From Actinomycetes bacterium (lineage in GTDB: Bacteria; Actinomycetota; Acidimicrobiia; Acidimicrobiales; RAAP-2): 47,605 nucleotides of DNA. Below, one piece after another: positions 30,917 to 40,270 of this stretch; position 1 is the first letter of the stretch; every line of letters starts with the position of its first letter. The notes beneath the pieces are model-generated. The model worked only from the letters and a program-made list of their open reading frames with translations, ran no database searches and had not been told where the DNA came from. The stretch is from assembly GCA_021793515.1 (NCBI GenBank), contig JAJYSP010000024.1, positions 1-47,605 of the forward strand, in the 5' to 3' direction. Both the position numbers and the translations under genes were made by a program.

Positions 30917-32541
30917 TGGAACGGCCCTTCGCGATCACCCTCGACGTCGGCACCAGCCGCGCGAACCACACCGGCTCCTGGCGCGTCGAACGACCCGTCT
31001 ACGTCGATCGGCTCCCCCCGTGCAACGACGCCTGCCCCGCCGGTGAGAACATTCAGGGCTGGCTCTACGAGGCGGAGTCGGGCGGCTACGAGGCCGCGTG
31101 GCGAAAGCTCGTTGAGAACAACCCCCTGCCGGCCATCATGGGCCGCGTCTGCTTCCACCCCTGTGAGAGTGCCTGCAACCGGGTCCAGGTCGATGAGGCG
31201 GTCGGCATCAACGCCGTCGAGCGGTTCCTCGGCGACACGGCCATCGAGCACGGCTGGTCACTGCCCCCGGCGGGTCCCGACACCGGCAAACGCGTGCTCG
31301 TCGTCGGAGCCGGACCGGCCGGACTGGGCGCCGCCTACCACCTGCGACTGCTCGGACACCAGGTACGACTCGTCGACTCCTCGCCCAAACTCGGTGGGAT
31401 GCTCCGCTACGGCATCCCCGCCTACCGGCTTCCCCGCGCGATTCTCGACGCCGAGATTGCGCGCATCACTGACATGGGCGTCGAGGTCATCGTCAATCAC
31501 ACGGTCCACGACATCGACGTCGAGCGCCACGAAGGTGGATTCGACGCCGTGTTCCTCGCCGTCGGTGCCCAGCTCGGCAAGCGCGTGAACATCCCGGCCG
31601 GTGACTCCTCCAAGGTGATCGACGCCGTGTCCTTCCTCCACCAGGTCGCCGACGAGGATCCGCCCATGCTCGGACGACGGGTCGTCGTCTACGGCGGTGG
31701 CGACACCGCACTCGACGCCGCGCGTACCGCTCGGCGTCTCGGCGCGACCGACGCCGTGATCGTCTACCGACGCAATCGCGACAAGATGCCCGCCCACGCC
31801 GAAGAGGTGGAGCAGGCGCTCGGCGAGGGGGTCACCGTACGCTGGCTCTCGACGGTCGAGCGCTTCGAACACGAACGGCTCGTCTTGGAGAAGATGCGCC
31901 TCAACGCCGACGGCTTCCCCGAGCCCACCGGCGAGTACGAGGAACTCGACGCGGACTCCCTGGTGCTCGCCCTCGGACAGGACACTGACCTGTCATTGCT
32001 CGAGGGCAACGACAACGTCGAGGTGCGAGACGGTGTCGTCCAAGTGGCAACCACCATGATGACCAACGAGGGTGGCGTCTTCGCCGGTGGCGACGCCGCT
32101 CCCTCGGACCGGACCGCGACGGTCGCCGTCGGACACGGCAAGCGTGCGGCGCGCGGTATCGACGCGTACCTGCGCAACGTCGACTTCGTCAGTGGCGACC
32201 GCCACGACCTCGCCACGGCCGACCACCTCAACACGTGGTACTACGCCGACGCGCCCCGAACCGAACGGCCCGAACTCGAACGCATCCGCCGCCAGACCAA
32301 CTTCGAAGAGGTCATCGGTGGGCTCACCGAGGAGAACGCACTCTTCGAGGCGCGTCGCTGCCTCTCGTGCGGCAACTGCTTCGAGTGCGACAACTGCTTC
32401 GGCGTCTGTCCCGACAACGCGGTGATCAAGTTGGGCGGCGAGGTGAAATACGAGTTCAACTACGACTTCTGCAAGGGCTGTGGGATCTGTGTACGCGAGT
32501 GCCCGTGCGGGGCGATCGAGATGATCCCGGAACTGATCTAG
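30916..32541 (+). CDS. Fused GltD-like NAD(P)H-flavin oxidoreductase and PorD-type two-cluster ferredoxin
   Basis: 541 residues. The N-terminus carries a GltD/dihydropyrimidine-dehydrogenase cluster domain (C36, C40, C79, C83, C87). Residues about 127-455 hold an FAD site (VLVVGAGPAGLGAA) and a NAD(P) site (VVVYGGGDTALDAA). A C-terminal ferredoxin domain has C482, C485, C488, C491, C494, C498 and C519, C522, C525, C529, plus C531. The ferredoxin part takes the place of the separate delta subunit. The protein can be expected to pass electrons between the oxidoreductase and NAD(P)H. It ends the operon; the first base overlaps the beta gene. Confidence 0.9.
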   Translation: MERPFAITLDVGTSRANHTGSWRVERPVYVDRLPPCNDACPAGENIQGWLYEAESGGYEAAWRKLVENNPLPAIMGRVCFHPCESACNRVQVDEAVGINAVERFLGDTAIEHGWSLPPAGPDTGKRVLVVGAGPAGLGAAYHLRLLGHQVRLVDSSPKLGGMLRYGIPAYRLPRAILDAEIARITDMGVEVIVNHTVHDIDVERHEGGFDAVFLAVGAQLGKRVNIPAGDSSKVIDAVSFLHQVADEDPPMLGRRVVVYGGGDTALDAARTARRLGATDAVIVYRRNRDKMPAHAEEVEQALGEGVTVRWLSTVERFEHERLVLEKMRLNADGFPEPTGEYEELDADSLVLALGQDTDLSLLEGNDNVEVRDGVVQVATTMMTNEGGVFAGGDAAPSDRTATVAVGHGKRAARGIDAYLRNVDFVSGDRHDLATADHLNTWYYADAPRTERPELERIRRQTNFEEVIGGLTEENALFEARRCLSCGNCFECDNCFGVCPDNAVIKLGGEVKYEFNYDFCKGCGICVRECPCGAIEMIPELI

Positions 32542-32629
32542 GTGGCTCGTCGCTCTCACGGAACTCACAGACAACTCTCGCCCAACTCACCAGTTGTTGT
32601 AGTAGCCATTACTTGTGTGACTCTTCCCA

Positions 32630-32656
32630 ACTATCGCGACATACCTGGTCGATAGT
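32630..32656. promoter_or_regulatory. Inverted repeat upstream of the PAS/EAL gene
   Basis: ACTATCG (32630-32636) and CGATAGT (32650-32656) form a perfect 7-bp dyad ending 9 nt before the ATG. It is either an operator or an mRNA hairpin that would cover the start region. Confidence 0.4.
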
Positions 32657-32665
32657 GGGACCCCC

Positions 32666-35600
32666 ATGACGAGGGTCGTGCGAGACAAGGGCGCGGTGGC
32701 ACGCGCGGCGCTCGACACGGAGTTCGACCCGCGCGTCATCGTGGCGATCGTCCACGGACGTGACGGTTCGCCCGAGGACTTCGAGTTCGCGGCGGTGAAC
32801 GCTGCGGCCGCGTACGACCTGGGCTTTGACGCGGACGACCTCATTGGCCGGCGGTACCGTGACGTGGACCCCCACGCGACCGAGCACGCCCTCTGGGGTC
32901 ACTTGGTCGCCGTCGCCGAGACCGGTGACGCCCTCGAACTCCGAGCCCACCCGCACCGGGACTCGCTCCGTAACGAGTCCGTGGTGCTGGATCTGCGGGT
33001 GGGGCGCGTCGGCAGTGTGCTCTCGGTCTCCTGGCGCGACGTCACCGAGCAGACCCACCTGCTGGAGCGCTACCGACTCCTGGCGGAGAACGCCTCGGAG
33101 GCCGTATTCCAGACCGACGTCGACACGAAGATCTTGTGGGCGTCACCATCGAGTCACGCGGTGCTCGGTTGGACCCCCGACGAGCTGCAGGGTGTCAACG
33201 CGATCGACCTGCTGCACCCCGACGATGCCCGCAACATGCCCCAGTGGTTGAGTCACCTCGAGCGACTTCACGTGACAAGCTTCGAGGCCCGCCTACGACG
33301 GCAGTCGGGAACGTACTCCTACTTCGCCATCACGGTGCGCGAGGTGACGACCGATGATGGCACGATCGAACTGATCGGCAGCATGCACAACATCGACGCC
33401 GAAGTCGCCCAGCGCCAATCCGCGCAACTACTCAGTGAGCGCTACCAGCTCATCGCCGAGAACTCACTCGACGTCGTCGTGGTGGGCGACCCCGACGGCA
33501 GGATCGTGTGGATCTTTGACACGGTGTACCAGCTCCTCGGTTGGCGCCCCGATGAGATGATCGGGCACTACACCGATGAGTTCCTCCACCCCGACGATCT
33601 CGTGCGCGCAAAGACGAACCGCGTGGCGATGCTCGACGGCGCTCGCATCACCACCGAGATTCGGCTGCGTCGAGCTGACGGGACCTACCGATGGCTCTCC
33701 GTCTCGGGCCGCGACGTCCCTGACCGGACGGGCACGGCAGTGACGCGGATCGTCTCGTGGCGTGACGCCGAGGCACAGGTCGCCCAGCGTGCGGCGATGG
33801 CCACGTCAGAGGCGCAGTATCGGCTCCTCGCCGAGAACGCGTCAGACGTCATCTGGCGAACGGACGTGAGCGGACGGATCGAGTGGGTCTCACCGTCAGT
33901 CACCCAGACCCTGGGCTGGTCGCCCGAGTCACTTATCGGACGCGCCGTGTCTGACCTCCTGTGTGACGACGACACCGCCGTCGCCCGTAACGAGGCGCGC
34001 AGGGCTGCGGCCAAGGGGTCGGCGGTGCCCCCATTCGAGTGTCAGTATCGAATGTCGTCGGGTGCACGGCGCTGGATGCGCACCGAGCTGCGCGGCATCT
34101 TTGACGAGACGGGCGAGTTCCGCGGTGTGGTCGCCAGTCTGCACGACATCGAGGCGCTCGTGCAGCGCCGCCGTGCGTTTAATGCGCTCGCCATCGGTAA
34201 CGCAATCCTTGTGCGCGCGGTGAACGACCACGACCTCTTGAATCAGCTCTGCCAGAATCTGGTGGACGAGGGCGGCTACCTGCTCGCCTGGTACGGCCGC
34301 CAAGTGCACGACAGCGCCCAGACTATCGACGTCGTCGCCTCGTCGCGCGAACACCGGGACTATCTCGACTCGATCGCACTGTCCTGGGGCGACAACGAGT
34401 TCGGCCAAGGTCCCGCCGGTCGCTCGCTGCGAATCGGTGAGACCTTCTTCGTGAACGACCTGACCGCCTCGACCAATTACCTGCCGTGGTCCAACGAGGC
34501 AACGGAGCGCGGATTCCGCTCCTCCATCGGCATCCCCGTCTTCGTGGACGGCTTCCTCGACGGCTCCTTCAGCGTCTACGCGGCCGAGGTCAACGCCTTT
34601 GACGTCGCGACGATCACCACGCTCGAAGAACTCGCCCTGCAAGTCGGGATCGGCCTGCAGCGGTTGCGCGAGCAAGAGCGACTCGCGCGGGCACTCCACG
34701 AGAGCAACCTGCTCAACACCGCGATCGGTCAGGCAGCCGAAGCCGTGATCGTCACCGACGCAACGGGTCGTATCCTCTACGCCAACCCCGCGACCACCGC
34801 GACCAGCGGGTACGCCGCCGCAGAGTTAATTGGTGCGAACCCGTCGATATTCGCGAGCGACCTCCACGGACCGGACTTCTACCGAGAACTCTGGGACAGC
34901 CTCAATCGAGGTCAGTCGTGGCACGGCGTGATCACCAACCGCCGCAAGAACGGCGAACTCTACGACGAGGAGACGACGATCTCCCCGGTCTTCGGCGACG
35001 CCAACGAGGTGATGGCCTACGTGGCGGTGAAGCGAGACCTGAGCGTCGAACGTCAGCTTGAGGCCCACGTCGACCGAGGCAACCGCGACGCCCAGGACCT
35101 GGCGAACCTGATGCGCGAGGTGCGGCCGTCGGACTCGCTCGAGTCGACGGCGGCGGCCTTCTGTCAAGCGCTGCTGCGTCTCAACTTCATCGACGCGGCG
35201 GCGCTCTTCGTCCGGCGAAGCGACGAGGTTTTCGTCGTTGGCGGGTCCGCAGGCGTGTCACTGGCCGAGCTCGAGCCCGGACGAACTATCGAGGTCCTCG
35301 ATCCGACGATGTTCCTCGCCCGCAGCGTCGAGGGCGCGTGGTGGGTCGACCTCGCCGAGCCGGGCGGCTTCGTGAACGAGCCCCTCGTACACGCCATCCG
35401 AGCCGCCGGGATCGAGTCGGTGACGATCGCACCGGTGCGTTGGGATGGCGAAATCGTCGGTCTGCTCGCGACCGGTTCGCGCGATCGCGCGAGTGTGCCC
35501 TTTACGCCCTCGCGTCTCCCACTCTACGAGGAATTGGGCTCGTTCGCGGGCGGGCTCGTCGGCTCTCAGGCCGAGACGGCGCGCTACCTCGATGCGACCA

Positions 35601-36283
35601 AGGCGACGATCCGGCTCATCATCGAGAAGAAGCTCTTCCACCCCGTCTTCCAACCCGTCGTTGCGCTCGATGACGGTTCGGTCGTCGGCTACGAAGCCCT
35701 CACTCGTTTCGAGGACGGTCAGAGACCCGACGAGCACTTCGCCATCGCCACGTCGGTTGACATGGGCGTCGAACTCGAGGTCGCGTGCGCGAGAGCCGCT
35801 GTCCACGACGCGACGCGACTGCCCACCGGTTCGTGGCTCAGCCTCAACTTCTCGCCCACGGTCGCCGCCGGCGAGCAGGTCCACGGGATCATCGTCGGCG
35901 CCGATCGTGCCGTCGCCATCGAGATCACCGAGCACGCGCGGATCGACAACTTTGGCGAGATCCGCCACGCCGTCGCCTCGGTGACGGGTTGTCAGCTCTT
36001 CGTCGACGACGCGGGCGCGGGCTACGCGGGGTTGCACCACATCCTCGAACTGCACCCCGACGTCGTCAAGCTCGACATCTCGCTCGTCCGTGACATCGAC
36101 CACGACCCGGCGCGCCAGGCGCTGGTGTCGGGGATGCGTCACTTCGCGAACCTCACCGGGACCCGTCTGCTCGGCGAGGGGATCGAGACCGGCGCCGAAG
36201 CCGAAACGCTGCGCTCACTCGGCGTGGACCTCGGGCAGGGCTACTACTTCGGCCGTCCGGTGCGCGTCGAAGAACTCGCGTAG
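32666..36283 (+). CDS. Multi-PAS/GAF sensor with C-terminal EAL c-di-GMP phosphodiesterase domain
   Basis: 1205 residues, no membrane segment visible. Order by eye: PAS1 about 17-128, PAS2 135-247, PAS3 260-370, PAS4 385-497, GAF1 505-667, PAS5 683-795, a GAF-like region 815-975 and EAL 985-1205. EAL residues for catalysis are all present: E1010 (GYEALTRF), N1061 (SLNFSP), E1086 and E1089 (EITE), D1114-D1115 (VDDAGAGY), K1135 (VKLD) and E1171 (EGIET). No GGDEF domain is present, so it should hydrolyse c-di-GMP in response to several cytosolic signals (redox, light or small ligand). The end overlaps a convergent methyltransferase by 40 nt. Confidence 0.92.
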   Translation: MTRVVRDKGAVARAALDTEFDPRVIVAIVHGRDGSPEDFEFAAVNAAAAYDLGFDADDLIGRRYRDVDPHATEHALWGHLVAVAETGDALELRAHPHRDSLRNESVVLDLRVGRVGSVLSVSWRDVTEQTHLLERYRLLAENASEAVFQTDVDTKILWASPSSHAVLGWTPDELQGVNAIDLLHPDDARNMPQWLSHLERLHVTSFEARLRRQSGTYSYFAITVREVTTDDGTIELIGSMHNIDAEVAQRQSAQLLSERYQLIAENSLDVVVVGDPDGRIVWIFDTVYQLLGWRPDEMIGHYTDEFLHPDDLVRAKTNRVAMLDGARITTEIRLRRADGTYRWLSVSGRDVPDRTGTAVTRIVSWRDAEAQVAQRAAMATSEAQYRLLAENASDVIWRTDVSGRIEWVSPSVTQTLGWSPESLIGRAVSDLLCDDDTAVARNEARRAAAKGSAVPPFECQYRMSSGARRWMRTELRGIFDETGEFRGVVASLHDIEALVQRRRAFNALAIGNAILVRAVNDHDLLNQLCQNLVDEGGYLLAWYGRQVHDSAQTIDVVASSREHRDYLDSIALSWGDNEFGQGPAGRSLRIGETFFVNDLTASTNYLPWSNEATERGFRSSIGIPVFVDGFLDGSFSVYAAEVNAFDVATITTLEELALQVGIGLQRLREQERLARALHESNLLNTAIGQAAEAVIVTDATGRILYANPATTATSGYAAAELIGANPSIFASDLHGPDFYRELWDSLNRGQSWHGVITNRRKNGELYDEETTISPVFGDANEVMAYVAVKRDLSVERQLEAHVDRGNRDAQDLANLMREVRPSDSLESTAAAFCQALLRLNFIDAAALFVRRSDEVFVVGGSAGVSLAELEPGRTIEVLDPTMFLARSVEGAWWVDLAEPGGFVNEPLVHAIRAAGIESVTIAPVRWDGEIVGLLATGSRDRASVPFTPSRLPLYEELGSFAGGLVGSQAETARYLDATKATIRLIIEKKLFHPVFQPVVALDDGSVVGYEALTRFEDGQRPDEHFAIATSVDMGVELEVACARAAVHDATRLPTGSWLSLNFSPTVAAGEQVHGIIVGADRAVAIEITEHARIDNFGEIRHAVASVTGCQLFVDDAGAGYAGLHHILELHPDVVKLDISLVRDIDHDPARQALVSGMRHFANLTGTRLLGEGIETGAEAETLRSLGVDLGQGYYFGRPVRVEELA

Positions 36284-37080
36284 CGCCGCGCGAGCACCTC
36301 GACGCTCGGCACGAGGAAGAGTCCGTCGGGTTCGTTCGCCCATCGACGGAAGGCGTCTGCGAACCGGGCCAGTTGCGCCCTCGACGCGACGCCCGTTTCG
36401 AGGGCCTGGGTCGCGAAGTCACTCGCGGTCACCCTATCGGCCCACAGCCCACCCCACCAGGCACGCTCGTCGGCCGTCGCGTAGGTCCAGTTGGACGAGG
36501 TGACATCGAGGTCGATGAAACCAGCGCGGCGCACCCAGTGCGCCAGGTGACGGCCGCCGTCGGCCTCGGCCCGGTTCATTCGGGTCAGCCGGTGGTAGAC
36601 GTCGAGCCACTCGTCGAGCGCGGGGTCGGCCGGGAACCAGGTGAAGGCCCCGTAGTCCGCGTCGCGCACCGCCAGCAGCCCGCCGTCTCGCACCACGCGG
36701 CGCATCTCGCGTAGCGCGGCGACCGGGTCGGTGAGGTGTTGGAGGACCTGGTGGGCGAAGACCACGTCGAATGACTCGTCGTCGAACTCGAGTCCGTAGA
36801 CGTCGGCGGTGACGAAGCGCAGGTTGGGGTGTGCCGCCGTGGGGTACGAGGTGGCCGCGACCTCGATCACCGCGGGCTCACGGTCGATCCCGACGACCAG
36901 ACCGGGCTCGACGCGCCGCGCGAGATCGACGGTGATCGTGCCCGGCCCGCAGCCCACGTCGAGCAGCGAGGTCCCCGGCGTGAGGTGGGCGAGCACGAAG
37001 CCCGCCGAGTTCTCGGCCGTGCGCCACCGGTGGCTGCGCAGTACCGACTCGTGGTGCCCGTGGGTGTAGCGGTCGGTCAT
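36244..37080 (-). CDS. Class I SAM-dependent methyltransferase (UbiE-like)
   Basis: A 278-residue methyltransferase. Motif I is LLDVGCGPGTITVDLA, motif II FDVVFAHQVLQHL and motif III REMRRVVRDGGLLAV. The N-terminus (RYTHGHHESVLRSHRWRTAENSA) and a helical C-terminus are those of a widespread actinobacterial family without fixed substrate. It is translationally coupled to the upstream methyltransferase through ATGA. Its last 40 nt lie under the 3' end of the EAL gene on the other strand. It is the last gene of the operon. Confidence 0.88.
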   Translation of the reverse strand: MTDRYTHGHHESVLRSHRWRTAENSAGFVLAHLTPGTSLLDVGCGPGTITVDLARRVEPGLVVGIDREPAVIEVAATSYPTAAHPNLRFVTADVYGLEFDDESFDVVFAHQVLQHLTDPVAALREMRRVVRDGGLLAVRDADYGAFTWFPADPALDEWLDVYHRLTRMNRAEADGGRHLAHWVRRAGFIDLDVTSSNWTYATADERAWWGGLWADRVTASDFATQALETGVASRAQLARFADAFRRWANEPDGLFLVPSVEVLARRYASSSTRTGRPK

Positions 37081-37838
37081 GACGCGGGGCCCGACGCGCG
37101 CGCGAGGTAGAGGTCAGTTCGGTAGGCGAAGTCGATCGGCTCGCCGAGGGGCTCGATCACGCGGCGCACGTCCGCTAACAGCGTGCGCTGGTCGTCCTCG
37201 CCCATGATCGAGATGTAGCTCGTGGTGAGCACTCGGCGGTAGACCTGGTCGCGCGTGAGGAACTGGCGGTGGTCGAACTGGTGGCGCTCGACGTCCTCGA
37301 AAGGACCTTCGCCCACGACCCGGGCGACGTCGTCGTTGCTCGAGTAGGGCCGGTGCACGTCCCAGCGCATGGCAACGGTGAGCGCCGCCATCCAGTCGAT
37401 GGACTCGTCTCGCTCGTTCCAGATGAGTGCTAGTCCGCCACCCGGCACGAGCACCCGATGGATCTCGGCGAGCGCACGGGGCGCATCGAACCAGTGGAAC
37501 GCCTGGGCGACCACGACGGCGTCCACGGAAGCGTCCTCGAGGGGGATCGCGTCGTCGCGGCCATCGAGCACGGTAACCCCGGCGGTCGTGGCGAGCAACG
37601 TCTCGCGCATCGACGGTGACGGCTCGACGGCGACGACCTCGCCCACGTGGGATTGGAGCTGTCGGGTGAAGATCCCCGTTCCCGCGCCGAGATCCAGTAC
37701 CCGCGAGTACCGGTCCAGCCCGAAGGTCGCCACGATCGTCGCGATCGACGCCTCGGGGTAGTCCGGGCGCACCTCGTCGTAGAGCGAGCCGTTGGCAAAG
37801 CCGCGCTCAGCCAGGTACCTCGTTCGATCGGTTTCCAT
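37077..37838 (-). CDS. Class I SAM-dependent methyltransferase resembling trans-aconitate methyltransferases
   Basis: A 253-residue methyltransferase. Motif I is VLDLGAGTGIFTRQL. YDEVRPDYPEA at the N-terminus, AQAFHWFDAPRAL and ALIWNERDE resemble the yeast Tmt1/bacterial Tam-type family that methylates trans-aconitate and related acids, and also resemble a broad unassigned family, so the similarity is only suggestive. It follows a PrpB-like lyase by 9 nt in an operon that appears to handle branched tricarboxylic or dicarboxylic acids, which makes that suggestion more interesting. Confidence 0.8.
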   Translation of the reverse strand: METDRTRYLAERGFANGSLYDEVRPDYPEASIATIVATFGLDRYSRVLDLGAGTGIFTRQLQSHVGEVVAVEPSPSMRETLLATTAGVTVLDGRDDAIPLEDASVDAVVVAQAFHWFDAPRALAEIHRVLVPGGGLALIWNERDESIDWMAALTVAMRWDVHRPYSSNDDVARVVGEGPFEDVERHQFDHRQFLTRDQVYRRVLTTSYISIMGEDDQRTLLADVRRVIEPLGEPIDFAYRTDLYLARASGPAS

Positions 37839-37847
37839 TGTCCCCCC

Positions 37848-38747
37848 TCACGTGCCGATCGTGAAGTCGAACACCGATCGGTCAAAGGCGTTGAAGGACT
37901 CGTAGTCGAGCAGGTCGTAGAGCTCGGCGCGCGTCTGCATCTCGCCGAGCATCGCCGAGAGCGTGCCCTCGCGATCGAGCAAGTCGAGCGCGCGGTCGGC
38001 CGCACCCATCGCGAGACGAAGCAGCGAGACGGGAAAGATGACCATGTCCACCCCGAGTTCAGCGAGTTGGGCGACGCTGAGCGAGGGCCCCTTGCCGAAC
38101 TCGGTCATGTTGGCGAGGATCGGCACCGAGACCGCGGCGCGCATCGCTTCGAACTCGCGCTCGTCGAGCAACGCCTCGGGGAAGACGGCGTCGGCCCCGG
38201 CATCGACGTACGCGCGGGCCCGCTCGATCGCGCTGTCCAACCCCTCGACCGCCCGGGCGTCGGTGCGCGCGATGATAAGCAGTTCCGGGTCACGGCGGGC
38301 CGAGGCCGCGGCGTTGATTCGCCGAAGCGCCATGTCGAGTTCGACGACCTGCTTGCCGTCGAGGTGACCACATCGCTTGGGGTTGACTTGGTCCTCGAGA
38401 TGCAGACCCGCGACACCGGCGTCTTCGAGTAGTTGCACGGTGCGCGCGACGTTCATCGGCTCGCCGAACCCGGTGTCGGCGTCGACGATGGTGGCGATCC
38501 CGGTCACCCGCGCCACCTGAGCGCTGCGTGCCGCAACTTCGGAGAGCGTCGTGAGCCCGATGTCGGGCAACCCGAGGTCGGCCGCGAGGACCGCGCCCGA
38601 GAGGTAGACGCCCTCGAAGCCGTGGCGCTCGATGAGCATCGCCGAGAGCGGGTTAAAGGCGCCGGGCAGCGCAAGGATCGGGCCCGCGGTCAGGCGGGAC
38701 CGTAGCCGAGCGCGCTTGGCCGATGCGCTGGGGGCCGCGTGCAGCAT
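37848..38747 (-). CDS. prpB: PrpB-like isocitrate lyase/PEP mutase family lyase
   Basis: The 299-residue product fits 2-methylisocitrate lyase and relatives: LPGAFNPLSAML at the N-terminus, DADTGFGEPMNVARTV for the metal-binding aspartates, the active-site KRCGH loop in EDQVNPKRCGHLDGK, and ARTDARAVEGLDSAIER. The family cleaves 2-methylisocitrate to pyruvate and succinate, or 2-methylmalate analogues. Other members are oxaloacetate hydrolases or dimethylmalate lyases. It overlaps the prpD-like gene by one base. No citrate-synthase-like prpC is in the cluster, so the classic methylcitrate cycle assignment is not certain. Confidence 0.85.
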   Translation of the reverse strand: MLHAAPSASAKRARLRSRLTAGPILALPGAFNPLSAMLIERHGFEGVYLSGAVLAADLGLPDIGLTTLSEVAARSAQVARVTGIATIVDADTGFGEPMNVARTVQLLEDAGVAGLHLEDQVNPKRCGHLDGKQVVELDMALRRINAAASARRDPELLIIARTDARAVEGLDSAIERARAYVDAGADAVFPEALLDEREFEAMRAAVSVPILANMTEFGKGPSLSVAQLAELGVDMVIFPVSLLRLAMGAADRALDLLDREGTLSAMLGEMQTRAELYDLLDYESFNAFDRSVFDFTIGT

Positions 38748-40270
38748 CAGAAGATCCCCTTGGTCGTCACGCCCGCCGCGAGCACGCCGCGAGCACTCAC
38801 CGTGAGACTACCGAGTTCGTCGGGACCTAACGTCCCGAGTCGTTCGGCCACGGCGAGGAAACGCTCGCGTTCGGTGTCGTCGAGCACGCCGGCGGCGAGC
38901 GTGCGGAACTTCGTCTCGTAGTTGGCTCGCGCGAACGGACGCGCCCCGAGTGGGTGGGCGTCGGGTACCGCGATCTCGTCGACGACCGTGGTGCCGTCGA
39001 TGAGGCGCACCTCGATGCGCCCACCGTAGGCTCGCTCGCTCGGGTCGCTCGCGTGGTAGCGACGGGTCCACTCGGGATCCTCGACGGTGCGGATCTTCCG
39101 CCAGAGCGCGACTGTGTCGGCGCGGGTCGCCCGGTCCCGCTGGTAGGAGCGCTCGTGGTGCCACTCGCCGTCTTGGAGGGCGACCGCAAGGATGTAGGCG
39201 ACGGAGTGGTCGAGGGTCTCGCGCGACGCGTTCGGGTCGTACTTCTGGGGGTCACCGGAACCAGAGCCGATCACGTGGTGGGTGTGGTGCGAGGTGGACA
39301 GGACGATCGACTCGATCGCTGCGCCATCACGCCACGATGGATACCGGTCGTGGAGCCGGCGAGCGAGGTCGATCCAGGCCTGGGCCTGGTACTCGGCCGA
39401 GTGCTCCTTGGTGAAAGAGTCGAGGATGGCCCGCTTGGCTTCGCCGGGCCCCGGCAGGGACACCACGTAGCGTGCGTCGGGGCCGTCGAGCAGTCGTGCG
39501 ATCACCCCGTCCTCGCCTTCGTAGATCGGCGTCGGCGAGGTCTGGCCGCGCATCGCGCGGTCGACCGCCTCGATCGCGACCTTGCCGGCGAAGGCCGGCG
39601 CGTAGGCCTTCCAGGTCGAGATCTCGCCCTTGCGCGACTGACGCGTCGCGGTCGTCGTGTGCAGCGCCTGGCCGATCGCGTGCGCGGTGATCGCCGGCTC
39701 GAGTCTGAGCAGCGTGCCCAGGCCCGCGGCGACCGCCGGGCCCAGGTGGGCGACGTGGTCGATCTGGTGCTGGTGCAGGCTGATGGCGCGGCTTAGGTCG
39801 ATCTGGACCTCGTAGGCGGTCGCGATTGCGCGTGCGACGTCGCCGCCACCGATCGCGCGTTCGCTGGCCATGTGCTGAGCGACGGCCACGATGGGCGCGA
39901 TCGCGTCACCGGGGTGGGCGTACTCGGCCCCGAGGAAGGTGTCGTGGAAGTCGAGTTCGCGCACCGCCACGGCGTTGGCCCACGCTACCCATTCGGGTGA
40001 GAACCGTTCACTCGGCGCGAGGCCGAAGACGGTCGCTCCCGGCCCGTAGGGGTGGCGCATGGCCTGGTCGCGCGCGGCTACGACCGCACCGCGGCCGAGC
40101 GAGGCAACCGCGACGGCCGCGTCATCGATGACACGGTTGACCACCATGTCGAGCACGTCGTCGTCGATCGGCGTCGGATCGGCTGCGAGCTCGGCGAGTC
40201 GCCACGCCAGTTGGTGTGACGTTGCGAGTGCCTCGTCGCTTCGGTACGAACGAACGACGTAGTCGATCAC
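38747..40270 (-). CDS. prpD: MmgE/PrpD family dehydratase/decarboxylase-like protein
   Basis: A 507-residue MmgE/PrpD family protein. Family landmarks: [60 protein letters not shown], and SHHTHHVIG with [21 protein letters not shown] stretch. Members include 2-methylcitrate dehydratase and cis-aconitate decarboxylase (itaconate synthesis). Sequence alone does not separate these. Partnership with PrpB favours 2-methylcitrate or a related methylated tricarboxylate as substrate. The start overlaps the IclR gene stop by 4 nt. Confidence 0.85.
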   Translation of the reverse strand: MIDYVVRSYRSDEALATSHQLAWRLAELAADPTPIDDDVLDMVVNRVIDDAAVAVASLGRGAVVAARDQAMRHPYGPGATVFGLAPSERFSPEWVAWANAVAVRELDFHDTFLGAEYAHPGDAIAPIVAVAQHMASERAIGGGDVARAIATAYEVQIDLSRAISLHQHQIDHVAHLGPAVAAGLGTLLRLEPAITAHAIGQALHTTTATRQSRKGEISTWKAYAPAFAGKVAIEAVDRAMRGQTSPTPIYEGEDGVIARLLDGPDARYVVSLPGPGEAKRAILDSFTKEHSAEYQAQAWIDLARRLHDRYPSWRDGAAIESIVLSTSHHTHHVIGSGSGDPQKYDPNASRETLDHSVAYILAVALQDGEWHHERSYQRDRATRADTVALWRKIRTVEDPEWTRRYHASDPSERAYGGRIEVRLIDGTTVVDEIAVPDAHPLGARPFARANYETKFRTLAAGVLDDTERERFLAVAERLGTLGPDELGSLTVSARGVLAAGVTTKGIF

